Source: Actinobacteria bacterium OK074 (GTDB lineage: Bacteria > Actinomycetota > Actinomycetes > Streptomycetales > Streptomycetaceae). Taken from it: a stretch of 35,883 nucleotides of DNA. How positions within the stretch are numbered: position 1 is the stretch's first letter; every line of letters starts with the position of its first letter. Under the pieces are notes generated by a model. It saw only the letters and a list, made by a program, of their open reading frames with translations, did no database searches and was not told the origin of the DNA. The stretch covers positions 1 through 35,883 of the forward strand of contig LJCV01000004.1 of assembly GCA_001298575.1 (NCBI GenBank). Direction: 5' to 3'. Both the position numbers and the translations under genes were made by a program. This document shows, one piece after another, positions 23,430 to 31,719 of the stretch.

Positions 23430-24350
23430 ATGCCGGACCCGGACACCGACCAAAACCCCGCGCCCGACCTCGACTTACGACTCGTGCGCTACTTCACCGT
23501 CGTCGCCACACATCTGCACTTCGGCCGGGCCGCCGCCGCACTGCACATCACGCAACCCTCGCTCAGCCGCCAGATCAACGCCCTGGAACGGCAGTTGGGT
23601 GCCCGGCTGCTCGACCGCACCCCGCAGGGCAGCCGGCTCACCGAGGCGGGCGAGACCTTCCTCCCGCGCGCGAAGGCCCTGTTGCGCTCCGCCGCGCAGG
23701 CCACCGCCGTCACCCGGGCCGCCGCCGAGCCGGGCCGGATCACCATCGGGTACACGATGGGCATCATCGTCACCCCGGCCGTCCGCGACCTGCGCCGCCG
23801 CCACCCGGACGCCGACGTCCGCACCCAGCACGTGGTCTTCAAACAGGCCCGCGACGCCGTCCTCGACCACCGCGTGGACGCACTCATCACCCGACTCCCG
23901 TTCCCCACCGACCAGTTGCACGTGACGGTCCTCTACGACGAGCCCCGCGTCGTCCTCGTCCCGAACGACCACCGGCTCGCCGGGAAGGAGTCCGTCACCC
24001 TCGCCGACATCGCCGACGAGCCGCTGCCGCGCATCCCGGGCGCCGACCCGGCGTGGAGCGCGTTCTGGGCCGCCGCCGCGCTGCCCGACGGCAGCCCGGC
24101 CCCCTACGGCCCCGTCATCCAGGACGTGGAGGACAAGTTCGAGATCATCGCCTCCGGGCAGGCCATCGCCATCACCGCCGACCCCGGCTGCAACCACTAC
24201 CGCCCCGACCTCGTCGCCATCCCCCTGCACGGCGTCGAACCCAGCCATGTCGCCCTCGTCACCCGCGCCGACGACCGGGGCCGCCTGGTCGCGGCCTTCC
24301 GCCGCTCCGCACAGAGCCTGCTGACGGGACCCGAACCGCCAACACCGTAA
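23430..24350 (+). CDS. LysR-family transcriptional regulator
   Basis: This 306-aa protein has the LysR N-terminal winged helix (LVRYFTVVATHLHFGRAAAAL, then ITQPSLSRQINALERQLGARLLDR, about residues 17-62) and a periplasmic-binding-fold effector domain (ITIGYTMGI, PDADVRTQHVVF, then VLVPNDHRLAG and EIIASGQAIAITAD). The start ATG 23430 gives the standard LysR length; no Shine-Dalgarno is seen. It is divergent from the SDR gene with 123 bases between starts, the usual LysR-target arrangement. The effector is unknown. Confidence 0.9.
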   Translation: MPDPDTDQNPAPDLDLRLVRYFTVVATHLHFGRAAAALHITQPSLSRQINALERQLGARLLDRTPQGSRLTEAGETFLPRAKALLRSAAQATAVTRAAAEPGRITIGYTMGIIVTPAVRDLRRRHPDADVRTQHVVFKQARDAVLDHRVDALITRLPFPTDQLHVTVLYDEPRVVLVPNDHRLAGKESVTLADIADEPLPRIPGADPAWSAFWAAAALPDGSPAPYGPVIQDVEDKFEIIASGQAIAITADPGCNHYRPDLVAIPLHGVEPSHVALVTRADDRGRLVAAFRRSAQSLLTGPEPPTP

Positions 24351-24439
24351 GCACAGTTGGCAGTTGATACGACGGAGCCCCCGCCGATCTCCGTTGAAAG
24401 AGGCCGACGGGGGCTTCGCTCAAGAACGAACCCTCCGGC

Positions 24440-26698
24440 TTACGCCAGCAGCGCCGGAATCGTCCCCTCGTGCGCCTCGCGCAGTTCGGCCAGCGTCAGC
24501 TCGAACTCGCCCTGGATCTCCACCGTTTCGCCGTCGACGACGCCAATGCGGGTCACCGGCAGGCCCCTTGCGCCGCACATGTCGTTGAAGCGCAGCTCCT
24601 CCGAACGCGGTACGGCGACGACCGCCCGCCCCGCCGACTCGGAGAGCAGGAAGGTGAACGCGTCGAGCCCGTCGGGAACGATCAGCCGCGCGCCCTTCTC
24701 GCCGAGCAGCGCCGATTCCACGACCGCCTGGATCAGACCGCCGTCGGACAGGTCGTGCGCCGAGTCGATCATGCCGTCGCGGGAGGCCGAGATCAGGATG
24801 TCCGCGAGCAGCTTCTCGCGGTCCAGGTCCACCTTCGGCGGCAGCCCGCCGAGGTGGTCGTGGACGACCTGCGACCAGGCCGAACCGCCGAACTCCTCGC
24901 GGGTGTCACCGAGGAGGTAGATCAGCTGGCCCTCCTCCTGGAAGGCGACCGGAGTGCGGCGGGCCACGTCGTCGATGACGCCCAGCACCGCGACCACGGG
25001 GGTCGGGTGGATGGCGGCCTCGCCGGTCTGGTTGTACAGCGAGACGTTGCCGCCCGTGACCGGCGTGCCCAACTCCAGGCAGCCGTCGGCCAGTCCACGG
25101 ATCGCCTCCGCGAACTGCCACATCACCGCCGGGTCTTCGGGCGAACCGAAGTTCAGGCAGTCGGAGACGGCGAGGGGCTTGGCGCCCGTCGTCGCCACGT
25201 TCCGGTACGCCTCCGCGAGCGCCAACTGGGCGCCCGTGTACGGGTCGAGCTTCGCGTACCGGCCGTTGCCGTCCGTGGCAATCGCGACCCCGAGGCCGGT
25301 CGACTCGTCGATGCGGATCATGCCCGAGTCCTCGGGCTGCGCCAACACCGTGTTGCCCTGCACGAAGTGGTCGTACTGCGAGGTGATCCACTTCTTCGAC
25401 GCCTGGTTCGGCGAGGCGACCAGCTTCAGGACCTGCGCCCGCAGCTCCTCCGAACTCCCCGGCCGCGCAAGCTTGTTGGCGTCGTCCGCCTGAAGCGCGT
25501 CCTGCCACTCCGGCCGCGCGTACGGGCGCTCGTAGACCGGACCGTCGTGCGCGACCGTACGCGGGTCGACGTCGACGATCTTGCCGCCGTGCCAGAAGAT
25601 CTCCAGCCGGTCGCCGTCGGTCACCTCACCGATGACGGTGGCGATGACGTCCCACTTCTCGCAGATCTCCAGGAAGCGGTCCACCTTCGCCGGCTCCACG
25701 ACCGCGCACATGCGTTCCTGCGACTCGCTCATGAGGATTTCCTCGGGCGAGAGCGTGGAGTCGCGCAGCGGCACGTCGTCCAGCGTGACGGTCATGCCGC
25801 CGGAGCCGTTGGACGCCAACTCGCTTGTGGCGCAGGACAGTCCGGCCGCGCCGAGGTCCTGGATGCCGACGACCAGCTTCTCGGCGAAGGCTTCGAGCGT
25901 GCACTCGATGAGCAGCTTCTCCTGGAAGGGGTCGCCGACCTGGACGGCGGGCCGCTTCGACGGCTTGGCGTCATCGAAGGTCTCGCTCGCCAGGATGGAC
26001 GCGCCGCCGATGCCGTCGCCGCCGGTCCGGGCCCCGTACAGGATGACCTTGTTGCCCGCGCCGGACGCCTTCGCGAGGTGGATGTCCTCGTGCCGCATCA
26101 CGCCGATGGCACCGGCGTTGACCAGCGGGTTCCCCTGGTAGCAGGCGTCGAAGACGACCTCGCCGCCGATGTTCGGCAGGCCGAGGCAGTTGCCGTAGCC
26201 GCCGATGCCGGCGACGACACCCGGCAGCACGCGCTTGGTGTCGGGGTGGTCGGCCGCGCCGAACCGCAGCGGGTCGACGACGGCGACCGGCCGCGCGCCC
26301 ATCGCGATGATGTCGCGCACGATGCCACCGACACCGGTCGCCGCACCCTGGTAAGGCTCCACGTACGAAGGGTGGTTGTGGGACTCGACCTTGAAGGTGA
26401 CCGCGTACCCCTGGCCGACGTCGACGACGCCCGCGTTCTCGCCGATGCCCACGAGCAGCGCATCGGACTGGGGGGCCTTCTCGCCGAACTGGCGGAGGTG
26501 GACCTTCGAGGACTTGTACGAGCAGTGCTCGGACCACATGACGGAGTACATGGCGAGTTCGGCGCCGGTCGGGCGGCGGCCGAGGATCTCGACGACGCGC
26601 TCGTACTCGTCCTTCTTCAGGCCGAGTTCGGCCCAGGGCAGCTCGACGTCGGGGGTCTCGGCCGCGTGCTCGACCGTGTCCAGAGGCGTCCGGCTCAT
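24440..26698 (-). CDS. purL: phosphoribosylformylglycinamidine synthase subunit PurL
   Basis: This is the ATP-dependent synthetase subunit that converts FGAR to FGAM with ammonia from PurQ. It has 752 aa, the small-PurL type needing PurS and PurQ. Family segments are [77 protein letters not shown] and, late, [15 protein letters not shown] and [11 protein letters not shown]. The start ATG 26698 overlaps the purQ stop by 4 bases. The frame runs on upstream without a stop, but that part is out-of-frame purQ DNA. Confidence 0.97.
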   Translation of the reverse strand: MSRTPLDTVEHAAETPDVELPWAELGLKKDEYERVVEILGRRPTGAELAMYSVMWSEHCSYKSSKVHLRQFGEKAPQSDALLVGIGENAGVVDVGQGYAVTFKVESHNHPSYVEPYQGAATGVGGIVRDIIAMGARPVAVVDPLRFGAADHPDTKRVLPGVVAGIGGYGNCLGLPNIGGEVVFDACYQGNPLVNAGAIGVMRHEDIHLAKASGAGNKVILYGARTGGDGIGGASILASETFDDAKPSKRPAVQVGDPFQEKLLIECTLEAFAEKLVVGIQDLGAAGLSCATSELASNGSGGMTVTLDDVPLRDSTLSPEEILMSESQERMCAVVEPAKVDRFLEICEKWDVIATVIGEVTDGDRLEIFWHGGKIVDVDPRTVAHDGPVYERPYARPEWQDALQADDANKLARPGSSEELRAQVLKLVASPNQASKKWITSQYDHFVQGNTVLAQPEDSGMIRIDESTGLGVAIATDGNGRYAKLDPYTGAQLALAEAYRNVATTGAKPLAVSDCLNFGSPEDPAVMWQFAEAIRGLADGCLELGTPVTGGNVSLYNQTGEAAIHPTPVVAVLGVIDDVARRTPVAFQEEGQLIYLLGDTREEFGGSAWSQVVHDHLGGLPPKVDLDREKLLADILISASRDGMIDSAHDLSDGGLIQAVVESALLGEKGARLIVPDGLDAFTFLLSESAGRAVVAVPRSEELRFNDMCGARGLPVTRIGVVDGETVEIQGEFELTLAELREAHEGTIPALLA

Positions 26699-27375
26699 GC
26701 GTTGACCAGCTTCTTGAGGATCGAGGTGAAGAAGGGGAGGCCGTCGGTGCGGCCGGACCCGACGAGCGGCTCGACGGCGTGCTCCGGGTGGGGCATGAGG
26801 CCGACGACGTTCCCGGCGGCGTTCGTGATGCCGGCGATGTCGCGCAACGACCCGTTCGGGTTCAGGTCCAGGTAGCGGAAGACGACCCGGCCCTCCGCCT
26901 CCAGCTCGTCGAGCGTGCGCTCGTCGGCGACGTACCGCCCGTCCATGTTCTTCAACGGGATGTGGATCTCCTGGCCGGCGGTGTAGTCGCTCGTCCAGGC
27001 GGTCTCCGCGTTTTCCACCCGCAACTTCTGGTCGCGGCAGATGAAGTGGAGATGGTTGTTGCCGAGCATCGCGCCCGGAAGGAGGTGGGCCTCGGTGAGG
27101 ATCTGGAAACCGTTGCAGATGCCGAGGACGGGAAGCCCCGACTTCGCCTGCTCGATGACCGTCTCCATCACCGGCGAGAAGCGCGAGATGGCGCCCGCCC
27201 GCAGATAGTCGCCGTAGGAGAAACCGCCCGGCAGGACGACCGCGTCGACCTGGTGAAGGTCCTTGTCCTTGTGCCAGAGGGCGACCGGTTCGGCGCCCGC
27301 GAGGCGGATCGCGCGCTGGGTGTCCCGGTCGTCGAGGCTGCCGGGGAAAGTGACGACGCCAATACGAGCGGTCAC
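26695..27375 (-). CDS. purQ: phosphoribosylformylglycinamidine synthase subunit PurQ (glutaminase)
   Basis: This 226-aa class I glutamine amidotransferase supplies ammonia to PurL. The nucleophile is Cys87 in [10 protein letters not shown], with His196 and Glu198 in MPHPEHA; the N-terminus is [16 protein letters not shown] and the oxyanion region [13 protein letters not shown]. It starts at GTG 27375, overlapping the purS stop by 4 bases, and its own stop overlaps purL by 4, so PurS, PurQ and PurL are made in a coupled way. Confidence 0.97.
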   Translation of the reverse strand: MTARIGVVTFPGSLDDRDTQRAIRLAGAEPVALWHKDKDLHQVDAVVLPGGFSYGDYLRAGAISRFSPVMETVIEQAKSGLPVLGICNGFQILTEAHLLPGAMLGNNHLHFICRDQKLRVENAETAWTSDYTAGQEIHIPLKNMDGRYVADERTLDELEAEGRVVFRYLDLNPNGSLRDIAGITNAAGNVVGLMPHPEHAVEPLVGSGRTDGLPFFTSILKKLVNA

Positions 27376-27644
27376 TTCGCGGCCTCCGCCACATCCGCGG
27401 CTTCTTCGACCTTCACGGTGAAGTCCTCGATCACCGTGTTGGCGAGGAAGGATTCCGCAAGATCGTGGATGCGGGCGAGCGCGGCGTCGTCGACCGGCCC
27501 GTCCACTTCGAGTTCGAAACGCTTTCCCTGACGTACGTCGGAGATGGCGTCGAAACCCAGCCGCGGCAGTGCGCGCTGCACCGCCTGGCCCTGGGGGTCG
27601 AGGATCTCCGGCTTGAGCATGACGTCGACTACGACGCGTGCCAC
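27372..27644 (-). CDS. purS: phosphoribosylformylglycinamidine synthase subunit PurS
   Basis: This 90-aa bridging subunit connects PurL and PurQ. It reads [20 protein letters not shown], then [20 protein letters not shown] and [18 protein letters not shown], the full PurS fold. The start is GTG 27644, with GGGAG 5-6 bases upstream; a longer reading to 27683 adds non-family residues. First gene of the purSQL operon, with its promoter presumably in 27645-27800. Confidence 0.95.
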   Translation of the reverse strand: MARVVVDVMLKPEILDPQGQAVQRALPRLGFDAISDVRQGKRFELEVDGPVDDAALARIHDLAESFLANTVIEDFTVKVEEAADVAEAAK

Positions 27645-28085
27645 TGGCACTCCCGGTGTGTGGTGCTGAGCAGGTTCCTGCAAGGTGCCTTCAGACTACC
27701 CGGCCCCGATTTCTACTCGCGTAGATTCGTAGATTCCTACGTGAGCGCCATCACGATCCCGCATCGACCCGGCTCCCGGCACCGAAAATCCTGGGAAAAA
27801 CCGCAGCGGTTGGGCAGGCTCCCATTGCGTGCGGACACGCGGGGGTATTCAGTCGGTCTCCACATTGCAATGCCGGGCACTGTACAAAGGAAATGAAATA
27901 TCCGATACTTTCCCTGCATTGCCCGAAGCCAATGCGGCGGGACTGTACGGCGTGACAGTTCGGCAAGGACACTAGACATCTCCCCGACATCTCCGCGACG
28001 CTGCGCCGACTCTGCGCGACTTCACACGACTTCGCGCACGTCATGGTTGTGATCGCCGAGATGCCGCGCGAAGGGACCGATATTC
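27645..28085. other. divergent regulatory region purS / lsr2
   Basis: About 440 bases without a gene, more AT-rich than the surroundings. Near purS lie GCAGG-TT-CCTGC (27670-27681) and a cluster of overlapping dyads CTAC-tcgc-GTAG-attc-GTAG-attc-CTAC (27713-27740). These could be operator sites for purSQL. The lsr2 side is AT-rich, as expected for an Lsr2-bound promoter. A 97-codon minus-strand frame here (27751-28044) has no support. Confidence 0.55.
27713..27740. promoter_or_regulatory. CTAC/GTAG dyad cluster upstream of purSQL
   Basis: Four 4-base half-sites spaced by 4 bases (CTAC, GTAG, GTAG, CTAC) form two interlocking palindromes about 70-95 bases upstream of the purS start. Regular 8-base periodicity suggests a protein-binding site rather than chance. 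Confidence 0.5.
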
Positions 28086-28403
28086 GTGGCGCAGCGTGTC
28101 GTGGTCACTCTCTCTGACGACATCGACGGCTCAGAAGCGGCGGAAACGATCGTCTTCGGACTCGACGGCAAGTCCTACGAGATCGACCTCAATCAAGCCA
28201 ATGCAAAGAAACTGCGTAAGGCGCTCGCGCCCTACGTCGAGGCGGGCCGCAAGAAGGCCAAGTCCGGAAGGACGTACACGCACACCGCCATCACCCCCGA
28301 CCCGGCCGCGGTGCGGGCCTGGGCCCGCTCCAACAAGCTGGAGGTGCCGCCGCGGGGGCGGATCCCGAAGAAGGTGTACGAGGCGTTCGCCGAGGCGAAC
28401 TGA
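28086..28403 (+). CDS. lsr2: nucleoid-associated silencer Lsr2
   Basis: This 105-aa H-NS-like xenogeneic silencer binds the minor groove of AT-rich DNA. The N-terminal dimerisation domain is MAQRVVVTLSDDIDGSEAAETI-like (residues 1-~55, with FGLDGKSYEIDL). The C-terminal DNA-binding domain holds RAWARSNKLEVPPRGRIP, with the Arg-Gly-Arg hook at residues 90-92. The start is GTG 28086, with GAAGGGA upstream. It ends 21 bases before a strong palindromic terminator. Streptomyces have Lsr2 and a paralogue LsrL; the sequence and full length fit Lsr2. Confidence 0.93.
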   Translation: MAQRVVVTLSDDIDGSEAAETIVFGLDGKSYEIDLNQANAKKLRKALAPYVEAGRKKAKSGRTYTHTAITPDPAAVRAWARSNKLEVPPRGRIPKKVYEAFAEAN

Positions 28404-28424
28404 CTCCGTCGGTAGGGCTGTTGG

Positions 28425-28458
28425 GGGTGCGGGTGCCCGCCGGCGGGCACCCGCACCC
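28425..28458. terminator. lsr2 terminator, 34-base perfect palindrome
   Basis: Bases 28425-28441 and 28442-28458 are exact complements (GGGTGCGGGTGCCCGCC and its reverse complement), making a very stable hairpin 21 bases after lsr2 and before the tRNA cluster. Confidence 0.85.
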
Positions 28459-28465
28459 AACCGAC

Positions 28466-28496
28466 TTGCATTGCCCCCCGGTTGATCAGCTAGAGT
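28466..28496 (+). promoter_or_regulatory. candidate promoter of the tRNA-Gly cluster
   Basis: TTGCAT (28466-28471) and TAGAGT (28491-28496) are 19 bases apart, 51 bases before tRNA-Gly(UCC). A GGCC-GAAA-GGCC mini-hairpin (28518-28529) lies in the leader. Confidence 0.4.
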
Positions 28497-28546
28497 CTGG
28501 AGCACGCCGAGGGGCAAGGCCGAAAGGCCAAGACCCAAGGAGTCAC

Positions 28547-28618
28547 GCGGGTGTAGTTCAGTAGCAGAACATCCCCCTTCCAGGGGGAAGGCGCAGTGTG
28601 CAATTCCTGTCACCCGCT
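28547..28618 (+). tRNA. tRNA-Gly (TCC), aberrant D and T arms
   Basis: The acceptor GCGGGTG (28547-28553) pairs with CACCCGC (28611-28617). The D stem is GTTC/GAAC with a 7-base loop AGTAGCA lacking the G18-G19 pair. The anticodon stem TCCCC/GGGGA has anticodon TCC at 28579-28581. The T arm can form only with a bulged base: GCAG(T)G with CCTGT, around loop TGCAATT, not the normal TTCGAAT. The discriminator T28618 is followed by CTGC, so CCA is not encoded, unlike its two neighbours. These departures are the same kind as in the staphylococcal tRNA-Gly set used for cell-wall glycine bridges, which avoid EF-Tu. Confidence 0.9.
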
Positions 28619-28698
28619 CTGCATCGCCGGTCCGACCACTCTTGTGGATCAGGTAGGCTGGTGTCTGCGCCGATCGGTGAGAGCCGGTCGGAGGCAAT

Positions 28699-28771
28699 GC
28701 GGACGTAGCTCAGTTGGTAGAGCGCAACCTTGCCAAGGTTGAGGTCGCGAGTTCGAACCTCGTCGTCCGCT
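28699..28771 (+). tRNA. tRNA-Gly (GCC), copy 1
   Basis: The acceptor GCGGACG (28699-28705) pairs with CGTCCGC (28764-28770). The D-loop has GG, the anticodon stem is CAACC/GGTTG with anticodon GCC at 28732-28734, and the T-loop is TTCGAAC. CCA is encoded at 28772-28774. A TAGGCT hexamer (28654-28659) upstream could be its -10 element. This is the normal translational tRNA for GGC and GGT. Confidence 0.96.
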
Positions 28772-28781
28772 CCAGGTTGAA

Positions 28782-28814
28782 CGAAGGCCCCAGTCCAGTG
28801 GATTGGGGCCTTCG
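28782..28814 (+). terminator. terminator after tRNA-Gly copy 1
   Basis: CGAAGGCCCCA (28782-28792) and TGGGGCCTTCG (28804-28814) form a perfect 11-bp stem, with a further TCC/GGA inside. Confidence 0.8.
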
Positions 28815-28905
28815 GCGTGTCCGGGGTCGCCGTGCGCGAGGTCATGCGATCCGGTCGGCGGGCCGCCGCGGGTTGGGTATAGTTGGCGGCGCGCTTCGGC
28901 GCAGT

Positions 28906-28978
28906 GCGGACGTAGCTCAGTTGGTAGAGCGCAACCTTGCCAAGGTTGAGGTCGCGAGTTCGAACCTCGTCGTCCGCT
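28906..28978 (+). tRNA. tRNA-Gly (GCC), copy 2
   Basis: Identical to copy 1 over all 73 bases plus the encoded CCA (28979-28981), starting 207 bases downstream. It has its own candidate -10 TATAGT (28878-28883) and its own terminator, so it is probably a separate transcription unit. Confidence 0.96.
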
Positions 28979-29009
28979 CCAGCGCACGACCAGTACAGCT
29001 CGTAACGAG

Positions 29010-29040
29010 AAGCCCCCAGCCGGAATCCGGTCGGGGGCTT
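29010..29040 (+). terminator. terminator after tRNA-Gly copy 2
   Basis: AAGCCCCC (29010-29017) pairs with GGGGGCTT (29033-29040), with CCGG/CCGG inside, followed by T. It also faces the end of purC and may serve both directions. Confidence 0.75.
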
Positions 29041-29106
29041 TGTCGTACCCGAAGGTTGTATACCCGAAGGTCGTATGCGGACCGCGTGTGCGGCTCAGGT
29101 GCGGCT

Positions 29107-30006
29107 TCAGCTCCAGGCGATGCCCGTCAACCGCTCGTACGCCTCCACGTACTTCGCGCGCGTCGCGTCCACGATGGCCTGCGGCAGCGGCGGCGGGGGC
29201 TGCTCGCTCCGGCGGTCCCAGCCGGACTCGGGCGAGGTCAGCCAGTCGCGGACGAACTGCTTGTCGTACGACGGCTGCGCGCGCCCCGGCGACCACAGGT
29301 CGGCCGGCCAGAAGCGGGAGGAGTCCGGGGTGAGGACCTCGTCCGCGATGACGAGGGTGTCGCCGTCGAAGCCGAACTCGAACTTCGTGTCGGCGAGGAT
29401 GATCCCGCGCTCGCGGGCGATGTCGCGGGCGCGGCCGTAGACGGCGAGGGTCGCCTGGCGCAGCTGCGCGGCGGTCTCGGCGCCGACCTGGCGGGCGACC
29501 TCCTCGTAGGAGACGTTCTCGTCGTGCTCGCCGACGGCGGCCTTGGTGGCGGGGGTGAAGATGGGCGCGGGGAGTTCCGAGCCGTCGACCAGGCCCTCGG
29601 GGAGCGCGAGGCCGCAGACCGTGCGGGACTGGTTGTACTCGACGAGGCCGGAGCCGGTCAGGTAACCGCGGGCGACGCACTCCACGGGCAGCATCGTGAG
29701 CGACTTGCAGACCAGCGCGCGGCCCTGCCAGTCGGCGGGGGTGCCCGGGGGCAGCTCGGTGCTCAGGACGTGGTTGGGGACCAGGTCGGCGAGCTGGTCG
29801 AACCACCACAGCGACAGCTGCGTGAGCACCCGGCCCTTGTCGGGGATCTCGGTCGGCAGCACCCAGTCGTACGCGGACGTACGGTCGCTGGCGACCATCA
29901 CCAGCTCGCCCGCCTCCGTCTGGTACAGCTCGCGCACCTTGCCGGTGTGCAGGTGCACCAACCCCGGAACCTGGATCGGCTCGGGCTTTTCTACGAATCC
30001 GGACAC
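29107..30006 (-). CDS. purC: phosphoribosylaminoimidazole-succinocarboxamide synthase (SAICAR synthetase)
   Basis: This enzyme joins CAIR and aspartate with ATP to SAICAR. It has 299 aa, the usual length of the longer PurC type. Conserved blocks are HLHTGKVRELYQ, VASDRTSAYDWVLPTEIPDKG, PVECVARGYLTGSGLVEY, ILADTKFEFGFD, IADEVLTPDSSRFWP, and YDKQFVRDWL. The start GTG 30006 has GGGGAGG 4-5 bases upstream and gives the family N-terminus SGFVEKPEPIQVPGLVH; longer readings are non-homologous. It is a single gene, downstream of and on the same strand as the dimethylformamidase-like gene, with 136 bases between them. Confidence 0.97.
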   Translation of the reverse strand: MSGFVEKPEPIQVPGLVHLHTGKVRELYQTEAGELVMVASDRTSAYDWVLPTEIPDKGRVLTQLSLWWFDQLADLVPNHVLSTELPPGTPADWQGRALVCKSLTMLPVECVARGYLTGSGLVEYNQSRTVCGLALPEGLVDGSELPAPIFTPATKAAVGEHDENVSYEEVARQVGAETAAQLRQATLAVYGRARDIARERGIILADTKFEFGFDGDTLVIADEVLTPDSSRFWPADLWSPGRAQPSYDKQFVRDWLTSPESGWDRRSEQPPPPLPQAIVDATRAKYVEAYERLTGIAWS

Positions 30007-30074
30007 GGCGCCTCCCCGGCGGTTCTGACCAATCCCGTCGATTGTCCCGTATCGGGTACCCGGCGGGGGCGGCG

Positions 30075-30137
30075 GGGCGATCCCGCCGCCGAATCGGGGT
30101 GACCGTGGTGCCGGATCGGGGCGGCCGTGGTGCCGGA
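30075..30137. repeat. short direct repeats upstream of purC
   Basis: CGTGGTGCCGGATC occurs twice about 21 bases apart within a run of GATCCCG/GAATCGGGG-like elements. The purpose is unclear; the region lies between the dimethylformamidase-like gene and purC and should include the purC promoter. Confidence 0.5.
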
Positions 30138-30142
30138 TCTGG

Positions 30143-31411
30143 TCAGTCGCGTTTGCAGATGCGGTCCAGGAGGTTGGCGGTGGCGCGCTGGATTCGGGCG
30201 TCGACGTGGCCGGAGGCGTCGAGCGCGGGGGCCCAGGCGAACGTTCCGGACGCGAACACCCAGGCGCCGGAGGGGGCGCGGTAGAGGGAGGTGTCCTGGT
30301 GGCGGCGGGTGCCGTCGGCGTCGCGGTACGGGGAGTGGGCGAGCAGGACACGGCTGTCGTGCTCCGGGAGCGGGGCGCGCGGGAAGTAACGGTCGGCGTG
30401 CCCGTCGACCAGCCCCGCTATCTCGTCGCCCTCGTAGGCCCCGGTCGCCTCCCACAGCCAGTGGTCGGCGTTGCGGACGACGAGGGGGTGCGGGCGCGGG
30501 ACGGCGCCGCCGTACTGGATGCCGAGGAGTTGTTGCTCGGGTCCGGAACCGGGTCCCGCCCCGGAGCCGGGTCCGTCGGCCTCGCGCCACGGGATGGGTT
30601 TGCCGCCGGGGCCCTTGCGTCTGCGGCAGGTCAGGAGGCGGTCGGGGGTGCCGGCCGGGGAGGCGTGCAGCTCGACCTGCCAGTACGCGGAGCCCGCGGC
30701 CAGGAAGACGAGGGACACGCCCTGGTCACGGGCGCGTTCGACGGTACGGCGCAGGGCCGTCGTCCAGTACGCGTCCGGGCCGGGGAAGACGAGACCGCGG
30801 TACCGGGCCGGGTCGACGCGGCCGGCGTGCAGGTCGGTGGCGTCGGCGTAGGCGAGGTCGTAGCCGTAGCGCTCGGCCCAGCGGATCACGTCGTGGACAT
30901 GGCCGACGTGCCGGGGCAGCCCCGGGTCCGGATAGGGGCGGTCGAGCGAGACGGTCGCCGTGGCGGTGGCGGGCTCGCCCTCCGGGTACGGCCCCGGGAA
31001 CGGGTTGTGCGCCTGCCAGGTCAGGTCGGGCAGGACGAGCAGCAGATCGGCCGGGCGGTCGTCGCGCACGGTGAAGGGGATCCGCGTACGGTGCTGCCCG
31101 TCGGCCGTGGTCAGGACGGCGACGTACGCGCCGACGTCCCAGTCCTCCGGGACCGGTACCCGCCCGGAGAGCCACCAGTGGTGGCAGGAGACGGTCCGCC
31201 CGGCGACGAGCGGCGACGGCTGCGCCAGCCCCGGCAGCCGCAGGCCCCGGCTGATCACGGCGGAACCCTCACCGCCGTAGTGGCCGATGCGGAGGACGTC
31301 GACGGTGAAGTCCTGCGGCGGTTCCACACCCACCCGCAGGTCGACGGTCCCGCCGGGCCCCACGGCACCGGCGGAGGCGAAGCCGCGAATCGAGCCACGC
31401 CCCATACGCAT
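30143..31411 (-). CDS. N,N-dimethylformamidase large-subunit-like protein
   Basis: This 422-aa protein resembles the C-terminal region of the dimethylformamidase beta subunit. A beta-rich N-terminal part (GGTVDLRVGVEPPQDFTVDVLRIGHYGG-like, residues ~20-48) is followed by an amidotransferase-like fold: LLLVLPDLTWQAHNPFPGP (about 124-142), VIRWAERYGYDLAYADATDLH, YRGLVFPGPDAYWTT, VSLVFLAAGSAYWQVEL, and GIQYGG. No signal peptide is evident. Whether it hydrolyses amides here is unknown; such stand-alone versions are common in actinobacteria. The start ATG 31411 follows GGGAGGGGA; a second ATG two codons later is also possible. Confidence 0.7.
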   Translation of the reverse strand: MRMGRGSIRGFASAGAVGPGGTVDLRVGVEPPQDFTVDVLRIGHYGGEGSAVISRGLRLPGLAQPSPLVAGRTVSCHHWWLSGRVPVPEDWDVGAYVAVLTTADGQHRTRIPFTVRDDRPADLLLVLPDLTWQAHNPFPGPYPEGEPATATATVSLDRPYPDPGLPRHVGHVHDVIRWAERYGYDLAYADATDLHAGRVDPARYRGLVFPGPDAYWTTALRRTVERARDQGVSLVFLAAGSAYWQVELHASPAGTPDRLLTCRRRKGPGGKPIPWREADGPGSGAGPGSGPEQQLLGIQYGGAVPRPHPLVVRNADHWLWEATGAYEGDEIAGLVDGHADRYFPRAPLPEHDSRVLLAHSPYRDADGTRRHQDTSLYRAPSGAWVFASGTFAWAPALDASGHVDARIQRATANLLDRICKRD

Positions 31412-31719
31412 TCCCCTCCCTCCCCTCCCTCACATGCCCCCGTCGCACCCCGCCCACGGCTCACACCGCACGACCCAGACCGTCAGAGACATGTCCGCGA
31501 GCGATCCCAGCACATCACATTACGCATGCGTCCCGTCACCGTTCGTCGTTAATTGGCAAGATCGAAACGGGGAGTTGAAAGGGCACGCCGGGTCCGCGCA
31601 CTGCTGAGGGGGCGCGGGGCTGTGCTGGATGTGCGGCTGCCGCCGCGTGGGCGCGACCAGCCCCCACCAACCCGCACCCGTCAACGCACAGGCAGCGCCC
31701 AGCTATTAGGCACCCGCGC
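31412..31719. other. intergenic region with a dispersed Streptomyces repeat
   Basis: I see no convincing gene. It contains the promoter region of the dimethylformamidase-like gene and a repeat (31607-31668) related to the one near 35.4-35.6 kb. Confidence 0.55.
31607..31668. repeat. dispersed GC-rich intergenic repeat (member 1)
   Basis: It begins AGGGGGCGCGGGG and ends GCGCGACCAGCCCCCACC, with an internal hairpin GCGGC-TGCC-GCCGC (31633-31646). The same ends occur, inverted, in the element at 35400-35608, so these are members of one intergenic repeat family. Confidence 0.7.

Noticed and set aside
18273..24350. An integrated mobile island between purF and purL
   Set aside because: No integrase, transposase, flanking direct repeats or tRNA boundary is visible, and base composition stays similar; it looks like ordinary variable content.
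27645..27800. A purine riboswitch upstream of purS
   Set aside because: No recognisable purine-aptamer three-way junction; only short dyads are seen.
27751..28044. A 97-codon minus-strand frame between purS and lsr2
   Set aside because: No ribosome site, cysteine-rich atypical composition, and it covers the expected promoter region.
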